From: Crocinitomicaceae bacterium
GTDB lineage: Bacteria; Bacteroidota; Bacteroidia; Flavobacteriales_D; Crocinitomicaceae
DNA: 64,000 bases
Reading direction: 5' to 3'
Assembly (NCBI GenBank): GCA_023262855.1
Contig: JALQYQ010000017.1
Span: 37,485 to 101,484, forward strand
The position numbers and the translations under genes were made by a program. Positions 47,186-56,168 of this stretch are shown piece after piece. Within the stretch, counting starts at the first letter, position 1. Each line of letters opens with the position of its first letter. The notes under the pieces are model-generated. The model saw nothing but the letters and a program-made list of their open reading frames with translations, was not told where the DNA came from and searched no databases.

Positions 47186-47262
47186 AATTTGTGATTCGTG
47201 ATTTGTGATTCGTGATTCGTGATTCGTGATTTATAATTTGTGATTAAGATTAAGATTAAACT
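47186..47262. repeat. GTGATTCGTGATT-word repeat block
   Basis: tttgtgattcgtgatttgtgattcgtgattcgtgattcgtgatttataatttgtgattaagattaagattaaa. Confidence 0.9.
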
Positions 47263-47271
47263 ATTGATACA

Positions 47272-47658
47272 TTAACGCACTTTTTTAAAATGAATTTCTT
47301 TGCCTTTGCGTTCACTTAAAATCATCTTGGTTTCGGTTATTTTAACAATTTGCATTTCCTCTTCAGAATCACTTCGTTCTTGAATGAATAAAGTCATTGA
47401 TTCTTCATCAACATCCCACTTGCCGATAAATCGTGCATTTTCAACATCACCTCCGCGAACTGAAAACATGCGTCCATCGGATTCAAATAGAATATACTCT
47501 TGACGTTTATTTATTTTGTTTTTCGATTTGCCAGGTGCTTTGGTCAGGACCCATTTCCCAACGATTTTTTCACGCACAGTTGGCGCAGTTAAACTCATGA
47601 TAAAGAAAGAAAACAAAAAGACAAGACTTAGTTGAGCGATTTTCATTGATGATTTCAT
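47272..47658 (-). CDS. hypothetical secreted lipocalin-like protein
   Basis: Signal-like N-terminus; EKIVGKWVLTKAPGKSKNKINKRQEYILFESDGRMFSVRGGDVENARFIGKWDVDEESMTLFI. Confidence 0.7.
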   Translation of the reverse strand: MKSSMKIAQLSLVFLFSFFIMSLTAPTVREKIVGKWVLTKAPGKSKNKINKRQEYILFESDGRMFSVRGGDVENARFIGKWDVDEESMTLFIQERSDSEEEMQIVKITETKMILSERKGKEIHFKKVR

Positions 47659-47677
47659 GGTAAGCGATTTTATTTTC

Positions 47678-47685
47678 CAAATATA
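47678..47685 (-). promoter_or_regulatory. -7 element TATATTTG (CAAATATA on +)
   Basis: Exact TAnnTTTG 20 nt upstream of ATG 47658. Confidence 0.5.
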
Positions 47686-47805
47686 ATGGTTTCATATCAA
47701 ACATTTAATAGTTGAGAAAGTCTTCAAAAATTCTATGCTCTATAATCAATGCTCGATGCTCTCTTTTTTCTTGTCTACTTTTAACTAGTTACTTATATTT
47801 AAAGA

Positions 47806-48405
47806 ATGATTGAGCAACAAGCAGAAGAATTTTGGCAATGGTTTGTGAAAAACGAAGCACTAATTCAAGGATGTATTACGAATCCTGAAAGTGAATCGCG
47901 CGAGTATGTCATTGAGCATTTGAACAATTATATTTTAGCGTTTGGTCCGCTGAAATGGGATTTAGGCTTGAACGATGCCGACGAATGGTTCTTTGTAATT
48001 TCACCCAATTGCGATGAACAATTGTTAGAAATAACAAGTGAATTGATTGAGCTTGCTCCTACTTTTCTGAATTGGCAATTTCACGACAGCGTGCCCGCAA
48101 AAGATTGGAACCGTCAATTTTCGGTTTACGACCACGAAATGGAAGTTTTAACTGTTGACGCTTCTGCTTGGCACTACATTGCGTTTACCGCTGGAGAAAA
48201 GGTGGAAGTTATTCTTGAAGCGCCAAATCTCAATTTCACAAATGAAGAGACTACCGCAATTATTGGTAACTTGTTTTTGTTAAATGAAATTGGGGAACGC
48301 TTATTGATTGAGCGCATCGCCAAGTATAGTTTGGTGAGTGAACTGGATGATGAAGATCAGGAATATAAATATCCGATTGGGGATTTGAGGGAACACGTGC
48401 AATGA
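47806..48405 (+). CDS. hypothetical protein
   Basis: 199 aa, no signal peptide; EEFWQWFVKNEALIQGCITNPESESREYVIEHLNNYILAFGPLKWDLGL. Confidence 0.65.
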   Translation: MIEQQAEEFWQWFVKNEALIQGCITNPESESREYVIEHLNNYILAFGPLKWDLGLNDADEWFFVISPNCDEQLLEITSELIELAPTFLNWQFHDSVPAKDWNRQFSVYDHEMEVLTVDASAWHYIAFTAGEKVEVILEAPNLNFTNEETTAIIGNLFLLNEIGERLLIERIAKYSLVSELDDEDQEYKYPIGDLREHVQ

Positions 48406-48461
48406 TTTGTGATTTGTGATTACCTGCGGTGCTGCCTTCGGCGGTTGTGATTCGTGATTAA
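48403..48461. repeat. GTGATTTGTGATT-word repeat with GC-rich insert CCTGCGGTGCTGCCTTCGGCGGT
   Basis: tgatttgtgatttgtgattacctgcggtgctgccttcggcggttgtgattcgtgatta, starting at the upstream stop codon. Confidence 0.8.
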
Positions 48462-48476
48462 AAAAAAAATTAGAAG

Positions 48477-49040
48477 ATGAGATTACTGCTTACAATATGT
48501 TTAATGGGATTTGGAGCAATTGCTTTTGGACAAGCGACTTCTTCGAATGACGATATGAAAAATTGGCTCATGCAGAATTTCAATTTGCAAGTTCCCGACA
48601 CGATGGTTTTTGAAACACCGATTGACTCTAAGAATTTTCAGCAAGAGCTACCTTCTGTTGTGCGTGAAGAGTTGAAAAAAGATGAATGGCAAGGTGAATT
48701 TAAGGTTGTCGAAATTGAATCGGTTGAAGATGGGCTAACAATCATTTTAGACGATGAATATTCCTTTCGAATGATTCTAATGGAGAACTTTTTTCTCATT
48801 TCCATGCATGGAATTATTGGAGATTACAAACAGACGATATTGTATGATTTTGAAACAAAGGATATGTACACTTTAGCCAGTTATTATGCCTTGCGACCAA
48901 TTGGAAGAAACGAAATTTCTGTTTCCGTTGATTATTACGATAGCCGTGATTTCGAAGACCCAGATTACGAAGGCCATATTTTTGAACGCGGCATCGTTGA
49001 CTTAAAAACGGGCATTTACACCTTATTGGAAAAAGAGTAA
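48477..49040 (+). CDS. hypothetical secreted protein
   Basis: Signal peptide MRLLLTICLMGFGAIAFGQ. Confidence 0.65.
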   Translation: MRLLLTICLMGFGAIAFGQATSSNDDMKNWLMQNFNLQVPDTMVFETPIDSKNFQQELPSVVREELKKDEWQGEFKVVEIESVEDGLTIILDDEYSFRMILMENFFLISMHGIIGDYKQTILYDFETKDMYTLASYYALRPIGRNEISVSVDYYDSRDFEDPDYEGHIFERGIVDLKTGIYTLLEKE

Positions 49041-49078
49041 CACAATAACATGCGTATTTTCTCAGGCAATTAATTCGA

Positions 49079-49462
49079 TTACGGGTTTAAAAAACGCTTC
49101 GGTTTGGTACAAACATCGCATTCAAAACCCAAATGCTTTCCAACGTTTACGGCCTTCTTTCTTTTTTTGAAATAGACGTACGCTAAATCCAAGGGAATTC
49201 GAACCTCGTTACCAAGAGGATCAACTCCCACAACAAAGACTTCAAAATACTCACCACCAGACGTTGCCTCAAAGCCAATTTCAACTACTTGAATGATTTG
49301 CGCATCGTGATTATCACAACAACCACAAAACAACAACAACGTTTCTTGTGTACGCAAAAATTCTGCTGCCTTGCGTGCTTGAGCTTCAGTAATCCATGCC
49401 AATTGATCTGCTTGTGCAAAACCAACAATAAAGAGGAAAATGCTTAGAATTAAAGATTTCAT
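49079..49462 (-). CDS. hypothetical secreted protein
   Basis: Signal peptide MKSLILSIFLFIVGFAQA; LLLFCGCCDNHDAQIIQVVEIGFE. Confidence 0.65.
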   Translation of the reverse strand: MKSLILSIFLFIVGFAQADQLAWITEAQARKAAEFLRTQETLLLFCGCCDNHDAQIIQVVEIGFEATSGGEYFEVFVVGVDPLGNEVRIPLDLAYVYFKKRKKAVNVGKHLGFECDVCTKPKRFLNP

Positions 49463-49469
49463 AGTGGTA

Positions 49470-49510
49470 TAAAATAAAAATGGTGCAAGAGAAACTCCTA
49501 CACCATTTTA
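49470..49510 (-). terminator. intrinsic terminator for the phosphohexomutase gene
   Basis: AAAATGGTG (49477-49485) / CACCATTTT (49501-49509), T-run on the minus strand. Confidence 0.75.
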
Positions 49511-49513
49511 TAA

Positions 49514-50923
49514 TTAGTTACAAATCGTATCTTCTGTTGCTTTGAGAATCACACGAACTTCTTCAAGTGTTGGTGCCTCAGCGTATGTTCTTAAAACTGG
49601 TTCTGTTCCCGATGGACGAATCATCACCCAACGTTCGTCATCAAAGAAGTACTTGAATCCATCGATTGTTTTTACTTCGCGCACATTGTATGGTCCAAAA
49701 GCTTTGTAATTATCGGCTTTGCAATTGGCAATGATGCGTTGTTTCAATTCTTCCGTAATGTGTAAATCGTTGCGCTCAAATTTGAACGGTCCAACAATGT
49801 CGTATACTTCAGCAATTAATTCATCCAAGGTTTTTCCAGATTTCGCCATGAATTCCCAGATGATTAATCCCATCCAAATACCATCGCGTTCTGGAATATG
49901 TCCTTTTACAGCAATTCCACCTGATTCTTCACCGCCCAACAACACATCGTCTTCCACCATGATTGTAGCGATTTCTTTGAAGCCAATTTTTGTCGTTTGA
50001 ACTTCTAAACCGTAATGTTGACACAATTTTTCAATGCGTGGCGAAACAGAGAACGCAATCACAACTTTACCTGTCATTTGTTTGTATTTCACCAAATAGT
50101 GAATCAACAATAAGATAATGTGATGCGAATCAACAAATTCACCTTTTCCGTTGTACAAACCAATACGATCAGCATCACCATCTGTCGCTAAAGCACAATA
50201 CACATTTCCTTGCGCTTTGATTGTTTGCTCAAGTTCTTGTAAATTCTTTGCAATTGGTTCTGGCGCTTGACCATAAAACGATGGATTGTGTTCACAATGC
50301 AACAACTGTGTGTTTGGTAAAATGCGTTTAATCACATTTTGTCCTGCTCCGTACATTGCGTCGTACATCAAATTCATTCCTGAATTAGCAATCGCATCCA
50401 AGTCGAAATTAGCTTTAACATGATCAACATAACGAGTTTCGATATCCACAATCTCCAATTGTCCAGCTGCAATCGCTCCATCCAATGAAACAGAAGTGTA
50501 ATCGAGCGGACAAGTATCTGGAATAATGTCTTCTACTTCTTGCACATGCTCTGGTGATAAAGGTCCACCGAAATAGGCTTTTAATTTAAATCCATTGTAA
50601 CTTGGTGGATTATGACTTGCTGTGATAATTACACCAATCTGGCAATTGAATTGATTTGCAGCCAATGAAATCATAGGCGTTGAAACGAATCCTTTTGCCA
50701 TGCGCACATGGATTCCTTCACTTAAGAAAACTTTGGTAGCAACTTCTACAAACAATTCCCCAGCGAAACGACAATCGTGACCAATCACAATCGTTGGTAC
50801 GTCATAATTTGCTTTTAACCATTTTGCAGTAGCGTACGAAACACGCGCAACATTTTCAGTTGTAAATTCTTCGGCGATTATGGCTCTCCAGCCATCCGTT
50901 CCAAACTTAATTTTATTAGCCAA
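49514..50923 (-). CDS. phosphoglucomutase/phosphomannomutase family protein
   Basis: KFGTDGWRAIIAEEFT, IITASHNPPSYNGFK, ATDGDADRIGLY, GGEESGGIAVKGHIPERDG, RPSGTEPVLRTY. Confidence 0.92.
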   Translation of the reverse strand: MANKIKFGTDGWRAIIAEEFTTENVARVSYATAKWLKANYDVPTIVIGHDCRFAGELFVEVATKVFLSEGIHVRMAKGFVSTPMISLAANQFNCQIGVIITASHNPPSYNGFKLKAYFGGPLSPEHVQEVEDIIPDTCPLDYTSVSLDGAIAAGQLEIVDIETRYVDHVKANFDLDAIANSGMNLMYDAMYGAGQNVIKRILPNTQLLHCEHNPSFYGQAPEPIAKNLQELEQTIKAQGNVYCALATDGDADRIGLYNGKGEFVDSHHIILLLIHYLVKYKQMTGKVVIAFSVSPRIEKLCQHYGLEVQTTKIGFKEIATIMVEDDVLLGGEESGGIAVKGHIPERDGIWMGLIIWEFMAKSGKTLDELIAEVYDIVGPFKFERNDLHITEELKQRIIANCKADNYKAFGPYNVREVKTIDGFKYFFDDERWVMIRPSGTEPVLRTYAEAPTLEEVRVILKATEDTICN

Positions 50924-50944
50924 TTTTTATCAATTTAAGAGTGA

Positions 50945-50952
50945 CAAATATA
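50945..50952 (-). promoter_or_regulatory. -7 element TATATTTG (CAAATATA on +)
   Basis: Exact TAnnTTTG 22 nt upstream of ATG 50923. Confidence 0.5.
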
Positions 50953-51006
50953 CATAAAGTGGTATTTCAAACCATGAAAGCAGGAAGAAGAATCTATTAA
51001 TTTTTG

Positions 51007-52422
51007 TTATTTATCGAACTGAATCGTGTAAGTAAGTCCTTCAGGAGATCCAGAAAGCGTTAAACTCGCATCCAATTGCTCACAAAAAATACTCAAAAGC
51101 GAATTCTTTTGGTTGCGAATTGGTTCTTTTGTCAAGGCTTCAGGTCGATTGTCTTTGCAGACAATTCTAAATGCTTTGTCGCAATCTGTTAGCCAAAACT
51201 CAATTCTACCTTCATTTTCAAAAGGAACTTTAAACGTTTCAGATGCAATTTCGTTGAGAATCAGTCCAAGTGGAATCGCTTTGTCGTGGTTCAAGCCATT
51301 GTTTCGCAAATTAAACTTCAATTCAACTTGAACATCGTAGCTTTTGAATGGATATTGTTGTTTAAACGTCGAAATTAAGCGCGCAACAAAGTGTTCCATG
51401 TTGATGAGCGTCAAATTGGTCTCTGAGTACATCAAATCATGAATTTGGGCCAGGGTATTTACACGATCTAAACTACGTTGGAACACCTGCTGAAACTCGC
51501 GGTCTTTGATATCAAACATTTGCAATTTGAACAAGCTCGACATGAGTTGCAAATTATTTTTTACACGTGTTTGCACTTCAGAAAGCAAGGTGTCTTTTTC
51601 TGCTAAGGAAGCTCTCAATTTATCCTCTACTGCTTTTCGTTTGAAAAACACAGGAACATCATAACTTCCGTGGGCTTCCACTTTTTGATCTTTCAAATAT
51701 TCATTGATGCGATGTGTTGGCGCCATGATGAACGAACAGCAATCATCTCCTTTCGCAGCACACGTAATTTCTACTGCAGTCAGTGGAATTTCAAAACTTT
51801 CCTCACACCAACCTGCCGAATAACCGGCATTCATAACACAAACAGGTTTATTGGACTTACGTCCAGCTTTGATCCATGATTGAGCCTCAAAGGAATTATG
51901 GTGATGGTATTTCAATAGAAAATCATCGTCTGGTGAAGGATTGCTATCCGAAAGAATTTCCACATTTGCCCAACCTGTGAAAGCAAAATGAACGGGTCCC
52001 GCTGATAGTTTTTGTATTGGTTCATACAAGCCCATTTCTTCATGGAACGACTTTGCATCTTTTTTACCAAGTACTTGACCGATGTCGTACAAAAAGTTAT
52101 TTCCGATACGAACAGCTTTCTCTTCGGGGTAATTACTGTATAATTCTTTTAAAATATCTAAGAACTCGTATGAAAGTGATGCGCTACGAATCAGCACATA
52201 GCGTTGACCATGAATCACAATTTCGCCGCTTTCAGCTGAGTTATAAATTTCCGTAAAATATTCTGCTACTTTTTGTTCGGCCTCTTCAAAAATCACTTTG
52301 AACTCTTCGGGCACAATAACCGTGTTGCGACTGATCGATAAATCAATCTGTGCTTTCAACCGCTTATTTTCCTGTTGCAGTTCTTTTACTTGAGACCTAA
52401 GGAGAGCAAGTTCTTCATTCAT
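51007..52422 (-). CDS. V4R-domain protein with degenerate HisKA_2/HATPase (pseudo-histidine kinase)
   Basis: V4R signature MNAGYSAGWCEESFEIPLTAVEITCAAKGDDCCSFIMAPTHRI; C-terminus LLSEVQTRVKNNLQLMSSLFKLQ...DRVNTLAQIHDLMYSE...IPLGLILNEIASETFKVPFENEGRIEF. Confidence 0.88.
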   Translation of the reverse strand: MNEELALLRSQVKELQQENKRLKAQIDLSISRNTVIVPEEFKVIFEEAEQKVAEYFTEIYNSAESGEIVIHGQRYVLIRSASLSYEFLDILKELYSNYPEEKAVRIGNNFLYDIGQVLGKKDAKSFHEEMGLYEPIQKLSAGPVHFAFTGWANVEILSDSNPSPDDDFLLKYHHHNSFEAQSWIKAGRKSNKPVCVMNAGYSAGWCEESFEIPLTAVEITCAAKGDDCCSFIMAPTHRINEYLKDQKVEAHGSYDVPVFFKRKAVEDKLRASLAEKDTLLSEVQTRVKNNLQLMSSLFKLQMFDIKDREFQQVFQRSLDRVNTLAQIHDLMYSETNLTLINMEHFVARLISTFKQQYPFKSYDVQVELKFNLRNNGLNHDKAIPLGLILNEIASETFKVPFENEGRIEFWLTDCDKAFRIVCKDNRPEALTKEPIRNQKNSLLSIFCEQLDASLTLSGSPEGLTYTIQFDK

Positions 52423-52483
52423 TTTCTAGTGGTACTTGACTTTAAAAATACGAAAGATTTTTACTTAAACGATTTTATGAAAT

Positions 52484-52516
52484 AAAAAAAGCCGTTGAGA
52501 AAAATCCCAACGGCTT
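52484..52516 (-). terminator. intrinsic terminator for rocD
   Basis: AAGCCGTTG...CAACGGCTT with T-run on the minus strand. Confidence 0.85.
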
Positions 52517-52534
52517 ATATGCTAGTTCAATTGT

Positions 52535-53815
52535 TTATTTTTTAAACGCGCGGATTGTTTTTTCAATGATCGCCACACATTCCATCAATTGCTCTTCGTT
52601 CATCACCAATGGCGGTGCAAATCGAATAATGTTTCCATGTGTTGGTTTAGCCAATAAGCCATTTTCTTTCAATTGAACACATAAATCCCAAGCTGTTGAA
52701 CTATCAGGCGTATCGTTTACGATAATTGCATTCAACAAACCTTTTCCACGCACTTTTACCACTAAATCAGTAGAATCAATGATGCGTTGCATTTCGTTTC
52801 TAAAGATTTGTCCTAATTTGCGGGCATTCAAAGCCAATTGTTCATCCGTCACAACATTCAAGGCAGCAACAGCAACTTTCGCCGCAATCGGATTTCCACC
52901 AAAGGTAGAACCGTGCTGACCAGGTTTAATCACCATCATGATTTCATCGTTCGCCAAAACAGCAGAAACTGGGTAAACACCACCAGAAAGTGCTTTTCCT
53001 AAAATCAAAATATCGGGTTGTGCATAGCTCACTTGCTTCTCACATTTATTTTCACATGTGCAATTTCCACAAACAGCCAATAAACTGCCTGTTCGCGCAA
53101 TACCCGTTTGCACTTCATCCGCAATAAACAAGGCGTTGTATTTCGTACAAAGTGCTCGCGCATCTTGCAAGAAATTTGCATCTGGAACATAAACTCCTGC
53201 TTCACCTTGAATTGGTTCAACAAGGAATCCTGCTACATTTTCAGTTTGCAAGGCTTTTTCCAAGGCCTCAATGTCGTTGTAAGGAATGCGAATAAATCCT
53301 GGTGTAAAAGGTCCGAAGTTTTTGTTCGCATCTGGATCATTTGAAAACGAAATGATAGTTGTTGTGCGTCCGTGGAAATTTCCATCACACACAATGATTT
53401 TCGCATCGTTTTCGTTGATTCCCTTTTTCTCGTATGCCCATTTACGGCACAACTTAATCGCTGTTTCAACCGCTTCGGCACCCGTATTCATTGGCAATAC
53501 TTTATCAAAACCAAAATACTCAGTTACAAACTTTTCGTAAACACCCAAGGTATCGTTGAAAAATGCGCGTGATGTAAGTGTTAATGTTTGTGCTTGCTCG
53601 ATCATTGCACCAATAATTGCAGGGTGACAATGTCCTTGGTTCACTGCTGAATAGGCTGATAAGAAATCATAGTAACGTTTTCCTTCAACATCCCAAACGT
53701 AAACTCCTTCGCCTTTTGCTAAAACGACTGGAAGCGGGTGATAATTGTGCGCTCCATATTTGTCTTCCAATTGCATTAATTGTTCAGATGACAATGCTGC
53801 TGTTGTTGCATTCAT
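52535..53815 (-). CDS. rocD: ornithine--oxo-acid transaminase
   Basis: [110 protein letters not shown]. Confidence 0.94.
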   Translation of the reverse strand: MNATTAALSSEQLMQLEDKYGAHNYHPLPVVLAKGEGVYVWDVEGKRYYDFLSAYSAVNQGHCHPAIIGAMIEQAQTLTLTSRAFFNDTLGVYEKFVTEYFGFDKVLPMNTGAEAVETAIKLCRKWAYEKKGINENDAKIIVCDGNFHGRTTTIISFSNDPDANKNFGPFTPGFIRIPYNDIEALEKALQTENVAGFLVEPIQGEAGVYVPDANFLQDARALCTKYNALFIADEVQTGIARTGSLLAVCGNCTCENKCEKQVSYAQPDILILGKALSGGVYPVSAVLANDEIMMVIKPGQHGSTFGGNPIAAKVAVAALNVVTDEQLALNARKLGQIFRNEMQRIIDSTDLVVKVRGKGLLNAIIVNDTPDSSTAWDLCVQLKENGLLAKPTHGNIIRFAPPLVMNEEQLMECVAIIEKTIRAFKK

Positions 53816-53874
53816 ACTTTTAAATTTGAATCGTGAGTGTCACTCATCACGGAGAGCAACCATCCTTTCCTCAT
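53812..53874 (-). promoter_or_regulatory. putative leader-peptide uORF overlapping the rocD start codon
   Basis: Minus strand ATGAGGAAAGGATGGTTG...AAAGTATGA encodes [20 protein letters not shown]; its TGA overlaps the rocD ATG (ATGA). Confidence 0.35.
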
Positions 53875-53900
53875 TCACGACGGAGAGAAATCATCCATGG

Positions 53901-53908
53901 CAAAGATA
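53901..53908 (-). promoter_or_regulatory. -7 element TATCTTTG (CAAAGATA on +) upstream of the rocD leader
   Basis: Exact TAnnTTTG, implying an ~80 nt 5' UTR. Confidence 0.45.
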
Positions 53909-54228
53909 AAGAAGAATTAATAACCTGAGATCGACTTTTTTTTAAACTTCAAATTTCTTATTAAAATCATTGTGAAAATTAAAAAAATTAAGGTGTTTAC
54001 TTATGATATTTTGAAACCGAAATAAAAACTCAAAAAAGAAAAAGTAACTCTAAGAATTCCGCTTCTAAATAGCATTTTATTCCTAAAATATTTTTAATGT
54101 AGCCCGCTACAACTTCAAATATTTCACTCGAAACTACTTATTCACAAGCGTTTTGAAGATAAAAAAACAGTCTTACTCAGGATAATAATTTACAATTGAA
54201 AAGTGAAAATTCGCTTTGGAGTTAATTT

Positions 54229-54963
54229 CTATTCCATAAAAACAATTACTTGTTTCTTTTTTGAAGACAATTCTGGAACGCTGATGCGTTTTATGTTGTG
54301 CGTTTTTTTACTTGGTATTAAGAAGACATCCCATAAGTCTTCAACTTTTTCATTCTTCCCTTGTGAAATAAAATAACCGATCGCTTGTTCTGTTCGCGGT
54401 TTCACAACTACTTTTTCAGAGACTTCCGAACCTTTCTGTTTGATCACTAACACTTCCAGTTTTCTGGAACTCGCATTTTTCACAAAAACATAAACAGTAT
54501 CACTTTTCTGCTCAACAACTGCTTTTTTGGGTTCAGGAAAGTCATAAATCGGCGGGTTATAAATGATGAGTTGTTTATCCCATGAATTATCTTCTTCGTG
54601 ATTAAAAGTTCCGTCTTCATTGAAAAAACTCGTCGCGTCGTAATGTTGAATTCCACCATCGGGCTGAAAAGTTTTACGTGCCGTTCGAATTGCGCCATTT
54701 TCGTAATATGCCACATCCAAGGAAGCACCTCCGTGCAAATAACCATGATTGGCTTTCAAAACTTCGTTGCCATTCACATCGTATGCACGAAATTCAAAGT
54801 AGCGATCGTGTTCAACAGTTTCGAAATCAATGCTTGAAACTTTGCCGTTTTTATGGAAACAAACCGTGGAATCTCCTCCTTTGCCCTTCAGTTTTTTACA
54901 CGAAAGTTGTGCGTTTAATCCGCATGAAACAAGTAAGATAAGTGTGAGCAAAAGCGTTTTCAT
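54229..54963 (-). CDS. hypothetical secreted protein (MORN/toxin-antitoxin-YwqK-like N-terminal repeats)
   Basis: Signal peptide; DSTVCFHKNGKVSSIDFETVEHDRYFEFRAYDVNGNEV...DVAYYENGAIRTARKTF. Confidence 0.65.
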   Translation of the reverse strand: MKTLLLTLILLVSCGLNAQLSCKKLKGKGGDSTVCFHKNGKVSSIDFETVEHDRYFEFRAYDVNGNEVLKANHGYLHGGASLDVAYYENGAIRTARKTFQPDGGIQHYDATSFFNEDGTFNHEEDNSWDKQLIIYNPPIYDFPEPKKAVVEQKSDTVYVFVKNASSRKLEVLVIKQKGSEVSEKVVVKPRTEQAIGYFISQGKNEKVEDLWDVFLIPSKKTHNIKRISVPELSSKKKQVIVFME

Positions 54964-54999
54964 CGTATTTTTTTTTCACTGACTTAGCAAGAAGAATGC

Positions 55000-56154
55000 C
55001 TAAAACCAAAATCCTAAACCAACGATGAATTCCATGCGTTGATTTTGATAGTTGTTATTGAAGTAGAAAATCTTCTCGTTAGCAGTTGTATGCAATACAC
55101 GCGATTCAATTCTGAAATAACTATTTGGAATTGGTTTGAATTCAAATCCAAGTGTTCCACCTACTAAATCTATTCCGACCAACTGATGATCTGAATTAAT
55201 TACCGGACCTGTTAATAGTTCGTTCGGGTCTTCAAAAACCTCTGCTCGTCCGTAAAGTGCCCATTTAGGAGTCATACGATATTTTGCTGCCAAAAGCGCG
55301 CTAAACATAAAAGCAGTTTTTGCTGGATCTGTCAATACTGAATTAGCTTGAATTCCAACGTTGCTTTCTAAACCAAGAATCCAATGACTCGATTTATAGG
55401 TCAAGCACAAATTATTGTACAAACGTTGATGTTTTACCTTCATTGTATCTGGCGATTCATCACAATAGATAGAAGAGAAAGTTGCCGTAATTTTATTCGT
55501 AGGAACATACGCGATTGAAAAACCTACAGCTTTATTTTTGTTCGTTTCTAAGAATTGATTAAACGAATTAAAGGCATTCAGCTGAATTGCTAATTTCTTG
55601 GATTGCTGCCACGTTAACTTTAAACCACTTAAAAAATACGGCTCAAAATAGGTTGTTGTAGCCAAACTCATGGTCATGTTTTCTCTTGGCTGAATGGATT
55701 CCAATCCAATGTGCGTTCTAAAAAAGCCAGCATCCAGCCACAGTTTTTTCACGACACGAAAACCAGCATTTGCCTCTTGAATAAAATTCAAATGGTTCGA
55801 CCAAGAAGCTTGCGGACAATCACCACCAAACAAAGTTACCGTACCACGAAACTGTGAGGACTCGTACTTCGCCGAAAGCTGCAACATGTTGATTCCAACT
55901 TGATTGTTGCGCGGAGCAATTGTAGGAAACTTAGAAAAACCACTTACACTTGATGAATCTGAGTAAAAACTGTAATAGGTATCTACGTATCCTGAAAGCG
56001 TAACTTTCCCAGAAGTATCATATTCAACGTCATAAGGATTGATTTTCGTTCCTGAAAACGTCATATCCGTCGTGTCGTGCTTATGCCATTTGATCAGCTG
56101 CGCTTTACTGCTAAACGCAACAAACAACAGCAGAACAAACAATGCATTTTTCAT
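55000..56154 (-). CDS. outer-membrane beta-barrel (putative porin-like, OmpL47/BBP2-type) protein
   Basis: Signal peptide MKNALFVLLLFVAFSSKAQ; SGYVDTYYSFYSD...; alternating strands to C-terminal ...RMEFIVGLGFWF. Confidence 0.8.
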   Translation of the reverse strand: MKNALFVLLLFVAFSSKAQLIKWHKHDTTDMTFSGTKINPYDVEYDTSGKVTLSGYVDTYYSFYSDSSSVSGFSKFPTIAPRNNQVGINMLQLSAKYESSQFRGTVTLFGGDCPQASWSNHLNFIQEANAGFRVVKKLWLDAGFFRTHIGLESIQPRENMTMSLATTTYFEPYFLSGLKLTWQQSKKLAIQLNAFNSFNQFLETNKNKAVGFSIAYVPTNKITATFSSIYCDESPDTMKVKHQRLYNNLCLTYKSSHWILGLESNVGIQANSVLTDPAKTAFMFSALLAAKYRMTPKWALYGRAEVFEDPNELLTGPVINSDHQLVGIDLVGGTLGFEFKPIPNSYFRIESRVLHTTANEKIFYFNNNYQNQRMEFIVGLGFWF

Positions 56155-56168
56155 CTTCTAGAACAGGA

